Shown in pieces: positions 24,501 to 35,983 of a DNA stretch of 64,000 bases (within the stretch, counting starts at the first letter, position 1; each line of letters opens with the position of its first letter). A model generated the notes under the pieces. That model saw only the letters and a list, made by a program, of their open reading frames with translations. It searched no databases and was not told where the DNA came from. The position numbers were made by a program, and so were the translations under genes. Source of the stretch: Elymus sibiricus (Eukaryota > Streptophyta > Magnoliopsida > Poales > Poaceae). The stretch lies in contig CM077672.1 of assembly GCA_039707655.1 (NCBI GenBank), positions 354,622,031 to 354,686,030 on the forward strand. Reading direction: 5' to 3'.

Positions 24501-24837
24501 ATGAATTGTTACTTGCACATGAGAAGTTTTATGATAATAAATATTGCTGTTATAATAATGATCTTGCTTTGAATCATTCAAGTCCAACGTCCATGCTATA
24601 AAAGAAAAGAATATATGATGATTATGATAGGTAGCATTCCACATCAAAATTTCTGTTTTAAATTGCTACTTTATCATGATGACTTTTATGAGAAAAAGTT
24701 GCTGTTATGATGCTAGGAAAAGTGATTGAAATTATCATTGATCAAACTTATGCACTATGCTAGCACTCACACTTCATAAATTATTTCTTTTATCATTTAC
24801 CTACTCGAGGACGAGTAGGAATTGAGCTTGGGGATGC
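21579..24837 (+). other. 3' non-coding region of element G
   Basis: It holds two diverged tandem modules (about 21748-22480 and 22490-23200). Each runs from an AATAAAGTGCC or related start, through an ACAGACTGTTCTGTTTTG block, to a pair of GC stem-loops (22279-22315 and 22339-22362; 23014-23040 and 23074-23097). After these comes the shared module with TTGTGCATCCAAAACCCTTA (near 23750). A polypurine-like GAGCTTGGGGATGC directly abuts the 3' LTR (24824-24837). No gene is seen. Confidence 0.7.
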
Positions 24838-26248
24838 TGATACGTCTCCAACGTATCTATAATTTATGAAGTATTCATGCCATGTTTTCAACAATTCTAT
24901 ATGGTTTTGGTATGATTTGATTAGAACTAACCCGGACTGACGCTGTTTTCAGCAGAATTGCCATGGTGTTGTTTTTGTGCAGAAAATCAAAGTTCTTGGA
25001 ATGAGCTGAAACTTTTTGCAGATTTTTTATGGAAGAAATAAGCAATATTGGAGCCAAGACCGACTGGATGGGGGCCACCCAGTGCCCACGAGGCACCAGG
25101 GCGCGCCACCCCCCCCCCCCCCCCACAGGCGCGCCCTGGTACCTCGTGGGTCCCACGTGGCCCTTCTTCGCGTGATTCCAACGCCAAAAAATCATATATA
25201 TTCAGAAACCCCCGAAAGTTGACCTAGATGAGTTTTTATGCTGCCGCAAGCCTCTGTAACTCCACGATCTCATCTACAGCCCTTTTCCGGTACCCTGCCG
25301 GAGGGGGGAAGGCATCACCGGAGGCCATCTTCATCATCCTAGCGGTCTCCATGACGAGGAGGGAGTAGTTCACCCTCGGGGCAGAGGGTTTGTACCAGTA
25401 GCTATGTGTTTGATCTCTCTCTCTCGTGTTCTTGAGATGGCACGATCTTGATGTATCGCGAGCTTTGTTGATATAGATGAATCATATGGAGTTTTCCCCT
25501 CTCTATCTTCTTGTGATGAATTGAGTTTTCCCTTTGAAGTTTTCTTATCGGATTGAGTCTTTAAGGATTTGAGAACACTTGATGTATGTCTTGCATATGG
25601 ATATCTGTGGTGACAATGGGGTATTCACTTGAGTCACTTGATGTATGTTTTGGTGATCAACTTGCGGGTTCCGTGATCTTGGGGATCTATGCATAAGGGT
25701 TGGCATACGTTTTTGTCTTGACTTTCCGGTAGAAACTTTGGGGCACTCTTTGAAGTTCTTTGTGTTGGTTTGAATAGATGGATCTGAGATTGTGTGATGC
25801 ATATCGTATAATCAAGCCCGTGGGTAATCGTGGTGACATTGGAGTGCCTAGGTGACATTAGGGTTTTGGTTGATGTGTATCTTAAGGTGTTATTTTAGTA
25901 CGATCTCTAGGGCTGTTCATGACAATTTGTTACTTGCTACCTTGCTATTTTTATATTTTCAGATTACAAAAACCTATATCTACTATCCATACTACACTTT
26001 TATCACCATCTCTTCGCCGAACTAGTGCACCTATACAATTTACCATTGTATTGGGTGTGTTGGGGACACAAGAGATTTCTTGTATTTGGTTGCAGGGTTG
26101 TTTGAGAGATACCATCTTCAACCTACGCCTCCCACGGATTGATAAACCTTAGGTCATCCACTTGAGGGAAAATTGCTACTGTCCTACAAAACTCTGCGCT
26201 TGGAGGCCCAACACGAGTCTACAAGAATAAGTTGTGTAGTAGACATCA
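24838..26248 (+). repeat. 3' LTR of G, internally deleted
   Basis: It starts TGATACGTCTCCAACG and ends AGACATCA. It lacks about 240 bases present in the 5' LTR, joining CTGTTCATGA to ACTTGCTACC-type sequence near 25921-25930. The GC palindrome has arms 25084-25107 and 25128-25150. Confidence 0.9.
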
Positions 26249-26253
26249 CTGCC

Positions 26254-26534
26254 ATCTTTTGTTTTCTATTTTATTTAGTATTTTTTCTGCAATCCTTCAA
26301 TCTATCAAATACAATTTAATCTTGCAATCTTACCGCCAAGGGATTGACAACCCCTTGTTTGCGTTGGGTGCAAGGATTTGTTGCTTGTGTGCAGGTGCTG
26401 TTTTAACGAGGTGTTGCGTGATTCTCCTACTGGTTCGATAACCTTGGTTTCATAACCGAGGGAAATATGTATCTCTACTGTGCTGCATCATCCCTTCCTC
26501 TTCGGGGAAATACCAACGCAAGCTACAAGTAGCA
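26254..26534 (+). repeat. 5' LTR of L, part after G insertion
   Basis: This resumes the L LTR at ATCTTTTGTTTTC and ends AAGTAGCA at 26534, matching the 3' LTR end at 33078. Confidence 0.9.
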
Positions 26535-26545
26535 GGAAGAATTTC

Positions 26546-26563
26546 GGGTGCCGTTGCCGGGGA
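26546..26563 (+). other. Degenerate tRNA-Asp primer-binding site, element L
   Basis: GGGTGCCGTTGCCGGGGA differs from the sites of I, II and G at two or three bases near its start. The 3' part of the match is intact. Confidence 0.7.
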
Positions 26564-26772
26564 AACATCATCAACATCATCCAAGTACCTTTGCTCAAAC
26601 ACTCATCTCCTTGCATTTACTTTATTTACTTTATTTGCTATTTGCCTCTCATTTTCATCTCCCCCACTTCTAAAACGTTTTTACAAAAATACAAAAATAT
26701 TTTCCGTTTGCCTTTTTGCGTGTTTTTCTATTTGCCTTTTTGTTTGCTTGCTATCTTGTTTGCGTAGTCACG

Positions 26773-28857
26773 ATGTCTCAAGAAAATACAAAATTGTGTG
26801 ATTTTTTCCAATACCAGTAATAATGATTTTATTAGTACTCCGATTGCTCCTCCCACCACTAGTGCGGAGACTTGTGATATTAATGCCGGTTTGCTAAATC
26901 TTGTCATGAAAGATCAATTTTCCGGTAGTCCTAATGAAGATGCCGCATCCCATCTTAATACTTTCGTAGAATTGTGCGATATACAAAAGAAAAAAGATGT
27001 GGATAATGATATTGTGAAATTAAAATTATTCCCGTTCTCATTGCGGGATCGTGCTAAAATCTGGTTTTCATCTTTACCACGAAATAGTATCGATTCTTGG
27101 GATAGGTGTAAAGATGCTTTTATTACTAAATATTTTCCTCCCGCGTAAATTATTTCTCTAAGAAATCAAATTATGAATTTTAAGCAACTTGATCATGAAC
27201 ATGTTGCCAAATCTTGGGAGAGGATGAAATTAATGATAAGAAATTGCCCTACTCATGGTTTAAATTTATGGATGATCATACAAAAAATTTATGCGGGATT
27301 GAATTTTGTTTCTAGAAATCTTTTAGATTCCGCCGCGGGTGGTACGTTTATGGAAATTACTTTGGGTGAAGCTACTAAATTACTTGATAATATTATGGCT
27401 AATTATTCACAGTGGCATACTGAAAGAGTTCCTACTAGTAAGAAAGTGAATTCCGTTGAAGAAATTAATACTTTGAATGATAAAGTTGATGCTCTTATGA
27501 AATTGATTGCTAGTAAAAATGTTCCTATTGATCCTAATGATGTGCCATTGTCTACTTTGATTGAGCAAAATAATGATCCCGTAGATGTGAATTTTGTCTC
27601 ACGAAACAATTTTGGTAATAATGCTTATAGAGGTAATTTCAATGCTAGACCGTTTCCCGGAAATTCCTCTAATAATTATGGCAATCCTTACGGTAATTCC
27701 TACAATAATAATAGGATACCTTTTGATCTCTAAAGTAATATTAAAGAATTTATTAGTGCTCAAAAAGTTTTCAATGCTACGGTAGAAGAAAAATTGAGTA
27801 AACTTGATGATATGGCTAGGAGCATTGATAGAATTACTCATGATGTGGAAAATCTTAAGATAAAAATTCTGCCACCTAAAATTGATATTAGTGAATCAAT
27901 TAAAGATTTACATGTCTCCATGGATGAGAGTAAGAAAAGAACCGCTATGCTAAGAGCTAAACGAGAATTTTTAGAAAAAGCGATTCCTCCCGGTTTTTAT
28001 CGTAGTAATGATGAAGAAGTTAAAATGATTGGTGTTTCATCTATTGATTCTTTATTTAGTAATATAAAACTTGATGAAAAGGGGACTGGAGAAGAGTCAA
28101 CTTTAATTAGTAGGCGTCCCCATGATTCGGAGGGTGACAATCTTGATAAGAAAATTGAAAAAAGTGGGTTTGGAGAGGTAAAAACTTTAAATAGCAATGT
28201 GCCCACTCTCTTGGATTACAAACACTTTAATTATGATAATTGTTCATTGATTGAGTGTATTTCTTTGCTGCAATCCATGTTAAATTCACCCAATGCTTAT
28301 GGGCAAAATAAAGCTTTTACTAAACACATCATAGAAGCATTAATGAAAGCGTTAGAAGAGAAACTTGAACTAGAGATTTCAATTCCTAGAAATTACATGA
28401 TGAATGGTAACCCACCATTAAAGTTAAGATTAAAAATTATGAGTGCAATGCTTTATGTGATTTGGGTGCTAGTGTTTCTACAATTCCAAAATCTCTATGT
28501 GATGTGTTAGGGTTTACCGATATGGATGAATGCTCTCTTAATTTGCATCTTGTGGATTCTACTATTAAAAAGCCTTTGGGAAGAATTAATGATGTTCTTA
28601 TTCTTGCAAATATAAATTATGTGCCCATTGATTTTATTGTGCTTGATATTGATTGCAATCCTACTTGCCCCATAATACTTGGTAGACCGTTTTTACGAAC
28701 TATAGGTGCCGTTATTGATATGAAAGAAGGGAATATAAAATTTCAATTTCCACTAAAGAAAGGTATGGAGCATTTCCCTAGAAAAAGAATTAAAGCACCA
28801 TATGAAGCCATTATGAGGGCCACTTATGGAATCAACTTGAAAGATGACAACACTTGA
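26773..28857 (+). pseudogene. gag-protease polyprotein of element L, frameshifts and stops
   Basis: The ATG at 26773 opens MSQENTKLCD, then an apparent extra T in the run at 26801-26806 shifts the frame. The main frame has TAA at 27146-27148 and TAA at 27731-27733. A second frameshift lies just before the protease, near 28420. Recognisable parts are the gag domain (FPFSLRDRAKIWFSSLP), an asparagine-rich stretch (NNYGNPYGNSYNNN), a coiled-coil-like segment, and the protease motif CDLGASVSTIPKSL with the later IILGRPFLRT. Nothing like reverse transcriptase follows. The protein is related in plan to the gag-protease of element I. Confidence 0.8.
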
Positions 28858-31500
28858 AACTATGCATTATGCCTAGCTAGGGGCGTAAAACAATAGCGCT
28901 TGTTGGGAGGCAACCCAATGAATAAAATAATTTTTTGTTAAAGTTTCTGTTATGGTGTGTTTTTACTTTCATGCTACTGGTATGATGGTGTTTTTGTGTT
29001 TTTAATTAGTGTTTGTGCCAAGTGGAACCTTTGGGATGATTTGGAACATAGTATGATTGATGCTGTTTGAAAAACAGAAACTTTTGCGTCCGGTACAGAA
29101 AATTTGTTTCTGTACTGGAGCGTGAACAAATTCTGAAATTTTTACCCAGTATTGGTATATGAATTTCCCACGGTTTCCTAAATTTTCAGAATTTTTGGAT
29201 TTACATAAGTATGGTTTCTAAATAGATTGCTACAGACTGTTCTGTTTTTGACAGATTCTGTTTTTGATGTGTTGCTTGCTTGTTTTGATGAATCTATGGA
29301 TTGTATCGGGGGGTATAAGCCATGGTGAAGTTGGAGTACAGTAGGTTTAATGCAAAAATAAAATATGAATGGGTTTGCAACAGTACTTATAGTAGTGATT
29401 TGTTTTATTATACTAACGGATCTCACGAAGGTTTTGTTGAGTTTTGTGTGATTGAAGTTTTCAAGTTTTGAGTGAGATCACAATGGATGAAGGAATACGG
29501 AGTAGCAAAAGCCTAAGCTTGGGGATGCCCGAGGCACCCCAAGGTAAAATTCTAGTAAGACTCAAGCGTCTAAGCTTGGGGATGCCCCGGAAGGCATCCC
29601 CTCTTTATTCTACCAATCATCGGTAATTTTACTTGGAGCTATATTTTTATTCGTCACATGATATGTGTTTTGCTTGGAGCGTCGTGTATTATATGAGTAT
29701 TTGCTTTGCTTGCTGTTTAGTTTGTCACAATCATCTTTGCTGGACACACCTATTTTGAGAGAGCCACACGTTATCATCATGATTTGTTAGAATACTCTTT
29801 GTGGTTCACTTAAATTTTTTGAGCTAGGCAGTTGCTCTAGTGCTTCACTTAAATCTTTTTGAGCACGGTGGTGGATATATTTTGTAGAAATTAACTTTCA
29901 TGCTTCACTTATATTATTTTGAAAGTTGTTAAAATTTTAAAGAAATTTGCTCTCATGCTTCACTTAAATTATTTTGAGAGTTGAGAAAATTTTGAAGAAA
30001 TGAATTCTCTTGCTTCACTTATATTATTTTGAGAATTGATAAGATGAAATTTTGAAGAAATGAATTCTCTTGCTTCACTTATATTATTTTGAGAATTGTT
30101 AAGACTAAAATTTTGAAGAAATATTTGCACTCTCATGCTTCACTTATATCTTTTTGAGAGTTGATGTGGTAATCAATAGTAACGGTAATTTGCACGAGAT
30201 ATGAATTTGGTCCCAAAGTGATGAATATTCAAGAGGGATATAGATAAAAACTTTCATATAGATCATTGGATAGGATGAGTGTGATTCCTTGCAATAGTTT
30301 TGCGATATGGAAGTAGTAATATGTGAATGATGTTAGTGAGTAATTGTGGTTTAGTAAGAATATTGGTGTTAAGGTTTGTGATTCCCTATGCATGCACGTT
30401 AAGTCAATAGTTATGCAACGAAATTACATCCTACTTATGGTGCATTATTCGGTGTTAGTTATGTTCAATGCATGTTTATGACCGTTTTCGTTTTTTGGTT
30501 GGTCGCTTCTCAATCTATTTGCTAGCCTTCATTTGTACTAAGCGGAAAACTGCTTGTGCATCCAAACTCCTTAAACCCAGTTTTGCCAATTGAGTCCACC
30601 ATACCTACCTATATGCGGTATTCCAATGCCGTTCCAAGTAAATTTGTGTGTGCCAACTCTAAATTTCAAAATAATATTTCTGTTTTGTGTGCTCGTACCG
30701 CTCATGAAGCGGAGGGGGGTGGCCAATTTTTTCCATGCTAAGAAGATTATTCTTACGATGAGTGTTTATTCACTTGTCATTGCACGAGAGTGGCGGTATT
30801 AGGGATGCCCAGTCCCACATTGAAATCAAAAATTAATAAACAACAAAATTCCTTGGAAAGTGATGGTTCGGAGGGCACCCGTGGATACGGCTAGCCATGG
30901 ATTGTGAAAGAAATGGTGGAAAGGAAATGAATTTTTACTTTCTGTTTGGGAACCGCCTATAGTTGTTCTACCATGGAAGATATTGGAAATTCTCATTCGT
31001 TTTCGTTGACAGGAGAAGCATGCCTCCCAAAATATTTTTATCTCTTTAATTTCAGCTTTGAGCTCTGGCACATTTGACAAATCTCTGCTTCCCTCTACGA
31101 AGGGCCTATCTATTTACTTTTATGCAATTTTTATTTTTCTTGAGTCTCCATCTTCTCTAAAAAAGCACCAACTAGGGAACACTATAGTCATACTTGTGCA
31201 TTGGATGTAGCTAATTTCGAGTGTGTTTCATGAATGGATCAATGATTGAGCATAATGGGCTTGGGATAACTTTCTTTAGCGTTGATATTTTGAAAGACAT
31301 GGTTGCTTGTTAGCATTGTTTGAGTATTGATGTTTTCATGTCAAATTATAGACTATTGCTTTGAATCATTCTAGTCCATTGTCCATGCTACAAAAGAAAA
31401 ACAATATGAGATAAATATGATGGGCAGCATTCCACATCAAAAATTCTATTTTTATCATTTACCTACTCGAGGACAAGCAGGAATTAAGCTTTGGGATGCT
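28858..31500 (+). other. 3' non-coding region of element L
   Basis: It has one copy of the module found twice in G: the CTACAGACTGTTCTGTTTTT block near 29231 and the stem-loop pair at 29518-29543 and 29578-29601. A degenerate repeat array (29810-30170) and the shared 3' module (about 30490-31140) follow. A polypurine-like TTAAGCTTTGGGATGC ends at 31500 against the LTR. No gene is seen. Confidence 0.7.
29810..30170 (+). repeat. Degenerate GCTTCACTTATATTATTTTGAG array
   Basis: Six spaced copies of TGCTTCACTTA followed by ATTATTTTGAGA-type sequence lie near 29842, 29912, 29957, 30012, 30072 and 30137. Spacing is 45-70 bases. Related copies occur in the same place in G (about 23280-23345) and, reversed, in II (about 9600-9800). 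Confidence 0.65.
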
Positions 31501-33078
31501 GATACGTCTCCGACGTATCTATAATTTTTGATTGTTCCATGCTGTTATAATATCAATCATGGATGTTTTTATAATCATTTACAGCAATTTTATATCATTT
31601 TTGGAGACTAACCTATTAACTCAGTGCCCAGTGCCAGTTGCTGTTTTCTGCCCTGTTTTTGTTTCACAGAAAATCAATATCAAACGAAGTCAAAATACAG
31701 TGAAACTTTTTGGAGATTTTTTCTTGGGCATGAAGAATACTGGAAGCTTTGGGAGGAGGCCAGAGACCTTGGTGGGCCCCACGAGCCACCAGGGCGCGCC
31801 TGGGGGGGACAGGCGTGCCCTGGTGCCTCGTGGGCCCCACCAAGCCCCGTTTGACCTAATTCCTGGACTATAAATTCCCAAAAAATCCAAAACCCTAGGG
31901 GGAGTCCACGATATACTTTTTCCGCCACCCCAAGTTTCTGTTCCAGAGAGATCCCATCTGGAGGCCTTCTCCGGTAATCTGCCGGAGGGGGAATCGACCA
32001 CGGAGGGGCTCTACATCAACCTTGCTGCCCTTCCGATGATGCATGAGTAGTTCACCACAGACCTATGGGTCCATAGGCAGTAGCTAGATGGCTTCTTCTC
32101 TCTTTTTGATCTTCAATACAATGTTCTCCTCGATGTTCTTGGAGATCTATCCGATGTAATCTCTTTTTGCGGTGTGTTTGTTGGGATCCGATGAATTGTG
32201 AGTTTATGATCAGATTATCTATGAGAGTATTTGAGTCTTTGCTGGTCTCTTTTATCCATGATTATTATAGCCTCGTATTTCTTCTCCGATCTATTGATTT
32301 GGTTTGGCCAACTAAGTTGAGTTATCTTGCAATGGGAAGAGGTGCTTTGTAGTGGGTTCGATCTTGCGGTGCTCAATCCCAGTGACAGAAGGGGACATGA
32401 CACGCATGTATCATTGCTACTAAGGATAACAAGATGGGATCTATTCATTGGGTTTATTAATTCGTGAGTTTGTCTTGTCTACATCATGTCATCGTTCTTA
32501 AAGCATTACTCTGTTCTTTATGATCTTAATACACTAGATGCATGCTGGATAGCCCATCGATGTGTGGAGTAATAGTAGTAGATGCAGGCAGGAGTCGGTC
32601 TACTAATCTTGGACGTGATGCCTATATACATGATCATTGCCTAGATATCGTCATGATTATTTGCTTTTCTATCAATTGCCCAACAGTAATTTGTCTACCC
32701 ACCGTATGCTATTTTCTCGAGAGAAGCCTCTAGTGAAACCTATGGCCCCCGGGTCTTATCAATCTCAAATTACTAAAACCGTAAAAATATTGCTGCCATC
32801 TTTTGTTTTCTATTTTATTTAGTATTTTTGCTACAATCTTTCAATCTATCAAATACAATTTAATCTTGCAATCTTACCGCCAAGGGATTGACATCCCCTT
32901 GTTTGCGTTGGGTGCAAGGATTTGTTGCTTGTGTGCAGGTGCTGTTTTAACGAGGTGTTGCATGATTCTCCTACTGGTTCGATAACCTTGGTTTCATAAC
33001 CGAGGGAAATACTTATCTCTACTGTGCTGCATCATCCCTTCCTCTTCGGGGAAATGCCAACGCAAGCTACAAGTAGCA
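31501..33078 (+). repeat. 3' LTR of element L
   Basis: The complete LTR, 1578 bases, starts TGATACGTCTCCGACG and ends CTACAAGTAGCA. The GC palindrome has arms 31774-31802 and 31810-31838, with TATAAATT at 31869-31876. It shows the empty sites for both K (ACATGACACG near 32393) and G (TTGCTGCCATC near 32790). Confidence 0.9.
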
Positions 33079-33945
33079 TAGCACTACTCGACGCGTGAGG
33101 TCGCAGGCATTCGAACGCGCCCAGCCACGGTCCAAATGGAGCACCACAGCGGTTTTCCAGCGAGGCCCGAGGCCCTCCGCCGCTTTTCGGGTCACCGGCG
33201 GCGAAATTCCGGCAGAGCCGACGTGGCACAACCTGGGACCCACCCTGGGTAGCTGACCAGTGGGTCCCAGGGCCCCATTGACCGAGTTGACTAAGTCAAC
33301 TATGCTGACGTGGCAGCACTGTGCCACTGATGTGTGGGCTCCCCTCTGTTAACTAAACTAATTAAACTGTTTTATAATTAAAACTTAATTTTTTAGTTTA
33401 ATTAGGCACTGACATGTGGGGCCCAACCCTAATTAACCTCTGTTTAGTAATTTAAACCACTGGTTTAACCCACTGTGTACGACATGTGGGACCCAGCCGT
33501 CAGGTTTGACCTGGACCGGCTGGGTTGACCGCTGACATCACACTGATGTCATGCTGACGCAATAAGCTATTTTCTGTTATTTTTCAATTTGATTTAAATT
33601 TCAGAAAAATGCTAAAAACTTTAGAAATTCGTAGAAATTCAACCGTAGCTCGGATCGAAAAGTTTTCAACATGAAAGTTGATCAGAAAAACAAGACGAAT
33701 CCGAATATGTGGTCAAAATGCTTGACCATCACTCCTAACTATCTAAAAATGGAACCTTCCCCTCCGGTTCAGTATACCGAAATCTGCCTAAACGCCGGGA
33801 AAATATCCCAGATATTTTCCCGCTTCGTCTGCGATGTGTAGCATTGCATTAAGTCACCACCACACTGCATATTGACATGCCATGCATCTGTGTTGCATTT
33901 GTTTGCTTTTATTTATTATTTCTTCTCCCTCTTCTTACCCGGTAG

Positions 33946-34017
33946 ACCCCGAGATCGACGCAGCTCCGGAGACCGACTGCACCGTTGACGACCCCTCCTT
34001 TGCCGCAGAGCTTCTAG
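33946..34017 (+). CDS. K peptide, candidate exon A
   Basis: A 72-base acidic exon follows a textbook acceptor (TTCTCCCTCTTCTTACCCGGTAG). It reads DPEIDAAPETDCTVDDPSFA then AELL, taking one base from an upstream exon to complete the first codon and leaving one base at the end. The donor would be AG|GCAAGC, a GC-type donor. Joining to exon B at 35578 completes a GAT codon and keeps the frame to the stop. The upstream exon is not located. The function is unknown. Confidence 0.35.
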   Translation, partial: TPRSTQLRRPTAPLTTPPLPQSF

Positions 34018-34332
34018 GCAAGCAACCCCCCTTGAGCATGCCTAAATCGCCTATTCTTTCTCCCTCTTGCTTGCATTAGAACTGCTACAGTTATTGATCC
34101 GATTACCTATTCTATTGCATAGCCTATTTTTGTAAACTGCTTTTGATACTTTACCTGATATCCTAAATGCTTAGTATAGGTTGGATGGTAAACCATCTGT
34201 GGCCCCTCTTTCTAGTCCTAGTTGCCCCGCTTTAGTAACAGTACCCTGATCATTGTGATCGATGGGCTGAGACCAGCACATCACCACCCAACCCCTAAGT
34301 TGCTCGACTCTGCAGAGCTGTCAACGAGTGCC

Positions 34333-34545
34333 GAGGGTGATACCTCTTATCTCACTCCTGATGTTGCCTCTGTAGTATAGCTAGTCGGTTGTGGGTTATT
34401 GAGGGTGATTCCTATTTCACCACCTCCGATAAATCTTCTGTCGTGCAACTCCGCAAGAGTGAATCCACTGAGGGTGATTCCTCCGGGTTCACCTTGTCGA
34501 TTACATCGAGTGGGAAATCCAACGAGGGTGATTCCTCGGGTTCCT
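34333..34545 (+). repeat. GAGGGTGATTCC degenerate repeat
   Basis: Four copies of GAGGGTGATNCC occur at 34333, 34401, 34470 and 34524, each followed by a C/T-rich and TTCACC-like tail, with spacing of 54-69 bases. They lie inside the presumed K intron. Confidence 0.6.
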
Positions 34546-35577
34546 TCTTGATGTGATGAACACACGGTTACTTTGACTTACTACAGTTATTGGATAAAGT
34601 CGGGTCGGCCCCGAGGGGTACCCGCGAGAGATGTGGAGTCGGGTTGACCTTGAGGGTACCCGAGAGATGATTACGTGGCACGGCCGGGCATTCCTAGCCC
34701 TTGCCGTAAGCCCACGAGACGGGGCGACGGGGTCACATGATCGTTAGTCTCTGCTCATTTCCGTGAGCTCCCCACGCACTAATGGGTTAGGATATGTAAT
34801 CTGAGTAGGCCTCTGGCCTTTTCGCACTAACCACCACGTGGGAATAAGTATGGGCACTCGGCATCGTATGTATCAGCCGAAGCTCTTCAGACGTCAGCAG
34901 TTGAGCGGCGCACGCCGGGTTGGACTGGGAAAGCCTGCGCTTGTATTAAGGGGGCTAGGTTTGCTCACCAGCCGCGTACGCAACATGCAGGAGTGCAAAG
35001 GGCGATGGGCCCAAGACCCCTGAGCGCTTAGGATGTAGACCGGCATGCTGGCCTCTCTGTTGAGCCTAGGTAGGGCTACGACGTGTCGATCAGCCGAGGC
35101 CGGGCATGAACCAAGCAAGTGTGTCCGGCCAGAGTTAATCGAGCATGTTGGGTAAGTTGGTGCACCCCTGCAGGGAAGTATATCTATTCGAATAGCCGTG
35201 TCCACGGTAACAGGGCGCTCAGAAAATATCCCAATCTTCTACAACTAGAAATGGTTTGAATATGTGGCTCCGGGATTGCTTTCTCGCAGGGAGTCGAGGA
35301 AGGATCTCTAGGCATTGTTGCTACTTGCTGCTACTACTATACTTATGTACTAATCTGCACTCTTCTAATGCTGCAAGACGCTGAAGATGCTAGTCTTCGA
35401 TAGGCTAGGCCATCCCCTCTATTCTGGCATTTCTGCAGCCAAGTCCACATATACAGCTTTCCTTTGATAATGTTGCATAACTAGACTAGTTCTGATGTAA
35501 GTCTTGCTGAGTACTTTGGATGAGTACTCACGGTTGCTTTGCTTCCCCTTTTCCCCATATACGATTGATGCGACCAG

Positions 35578-35678
35578 ATGACGGAGCCCCGGAGCCCGCT
35601 GCCCCTACCAGCGACGACTACTACTACCCCTCCGGCAGATACTACTACTACGAGGAGCCCTCCGACGACCAGGAGTAG
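35578..35678 (+). CDS. K peptide, candidate terminal exon B
   Basis: The exon follows an acceptor CGACCAG and ends with TAG at 35676-35678. The frame reads GAPEPAAPTSDDYYYPSGRY, then YYYEEPSDDQE and stop. It is rich in Tyr, Asp, Glu and Pro. K' at 806-900 has the homologous frame with the same C-terminus and only whole-codon length differences. An ATG at 35568 could give a 36-residue peptide without splicing, but K' has no ATG there, so a spliced origin is more likely. Confidence 0.4.
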
Positions 35679-35983
35679 ATAGGAGGCACCCAGGCAGGAG
35701 GCCTGCGCCTTTTGATCCAGTGTCGTGTTTTGCCCCGCCTTCTTAAGGCCTACCTGTTTAACTTTATGTCTGTACCCAGATATCTGATGCTTCTGCTGAT
35801 GCTTGTATGACTCAAGCTTATGTATTCGAGACCTCGAGGCCCCTGGCTTGTAATATAAAGCTTGTATGACTTTTATTTGTGTTTAGAGTTGTGTTATGAT
35901 ATCTTCAAGTGAGTCCTTAGGCTTGATCGTGTGCATTTGCATGTACGATTAGTGCACGATTAAGTCGGGGGCGTCACACATGA

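Larger units (their letters stand above)
17885..26248 (+). mobile_element. Element G: non-autonomous element with acidic ORF
   Basis: It is flanked by ctgtc (17880-17884) and ctgcc (26249-26253), a 5-bp duplication with one later change. The unoccupied site is intact in the L 3' LTR near 32792. LTRs are 17885-19529 and 24838-26248. The primer site is at 19540, the ORF at 19653-21578, and a long 3' non-coding region follows. This is the innermost insertion of the left nest. Confidence 0.9.
16772..33078 (+). mobile_element. Element L: non-autonomous Athila-type Gypsy element
   Basis: The 5' LTR (16772-26534) lacks about its first 185 bases and is interrupted by G. Then come a primer-binding site (26546), a gag-protease pseudogene (26773-28857), a 2.6 kb non-coding region and a complete 3' LTR (31501-33078). 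The left edge with K is a deletion junction, so no target duplication can be read. There is no reverse transcriptase. Confidence 0.85.
15596..35978 (+). mobile_element. K: long TG..CA repeat interrupted by L
   Basis: K starts TGTAACACCCC at 15596 and ends GGGGGCGTCACA at 35978, flanked by the exact duplication catga (15591-15595 and 35979-35983). Once L (16772-33078) is set aside about 4.1 kb remain. The ends and 5-bp duplication indicate an LTR-retrotransposon-type insertion, most simply a solo LTR of a family with very long LTRs. A second, minus-strand copy opens the window (508-1740). K carries a possible spliced ORF (33946-34017, 35578-35678). Confidence 0.8.
33079..35978 (+). other. K, 3' part
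   Basis: K resumes after L. It contains GTGGGACCC/GACATGTGGG-rich sequence (33230-33540), a clear polypyrimidine acceptor before 33946, two candidate exons and a presumed intron of about 1.56 kb. A degenerate GAGGGTGATTCC array (34333-34545) and a two-copy GTCGGGT..TACCCG.GAGAGATG repeat (about 34600-34670) lie within that intron. Confidence 0.65.

Noticed and set aside
28858..31500. Searched for reverse transcriptase or integrase remnants in the L 3' region
   Set aside because: No frame shows recognisable motifs. The sequence matches non-coding 3' regions of G, I and II instead.
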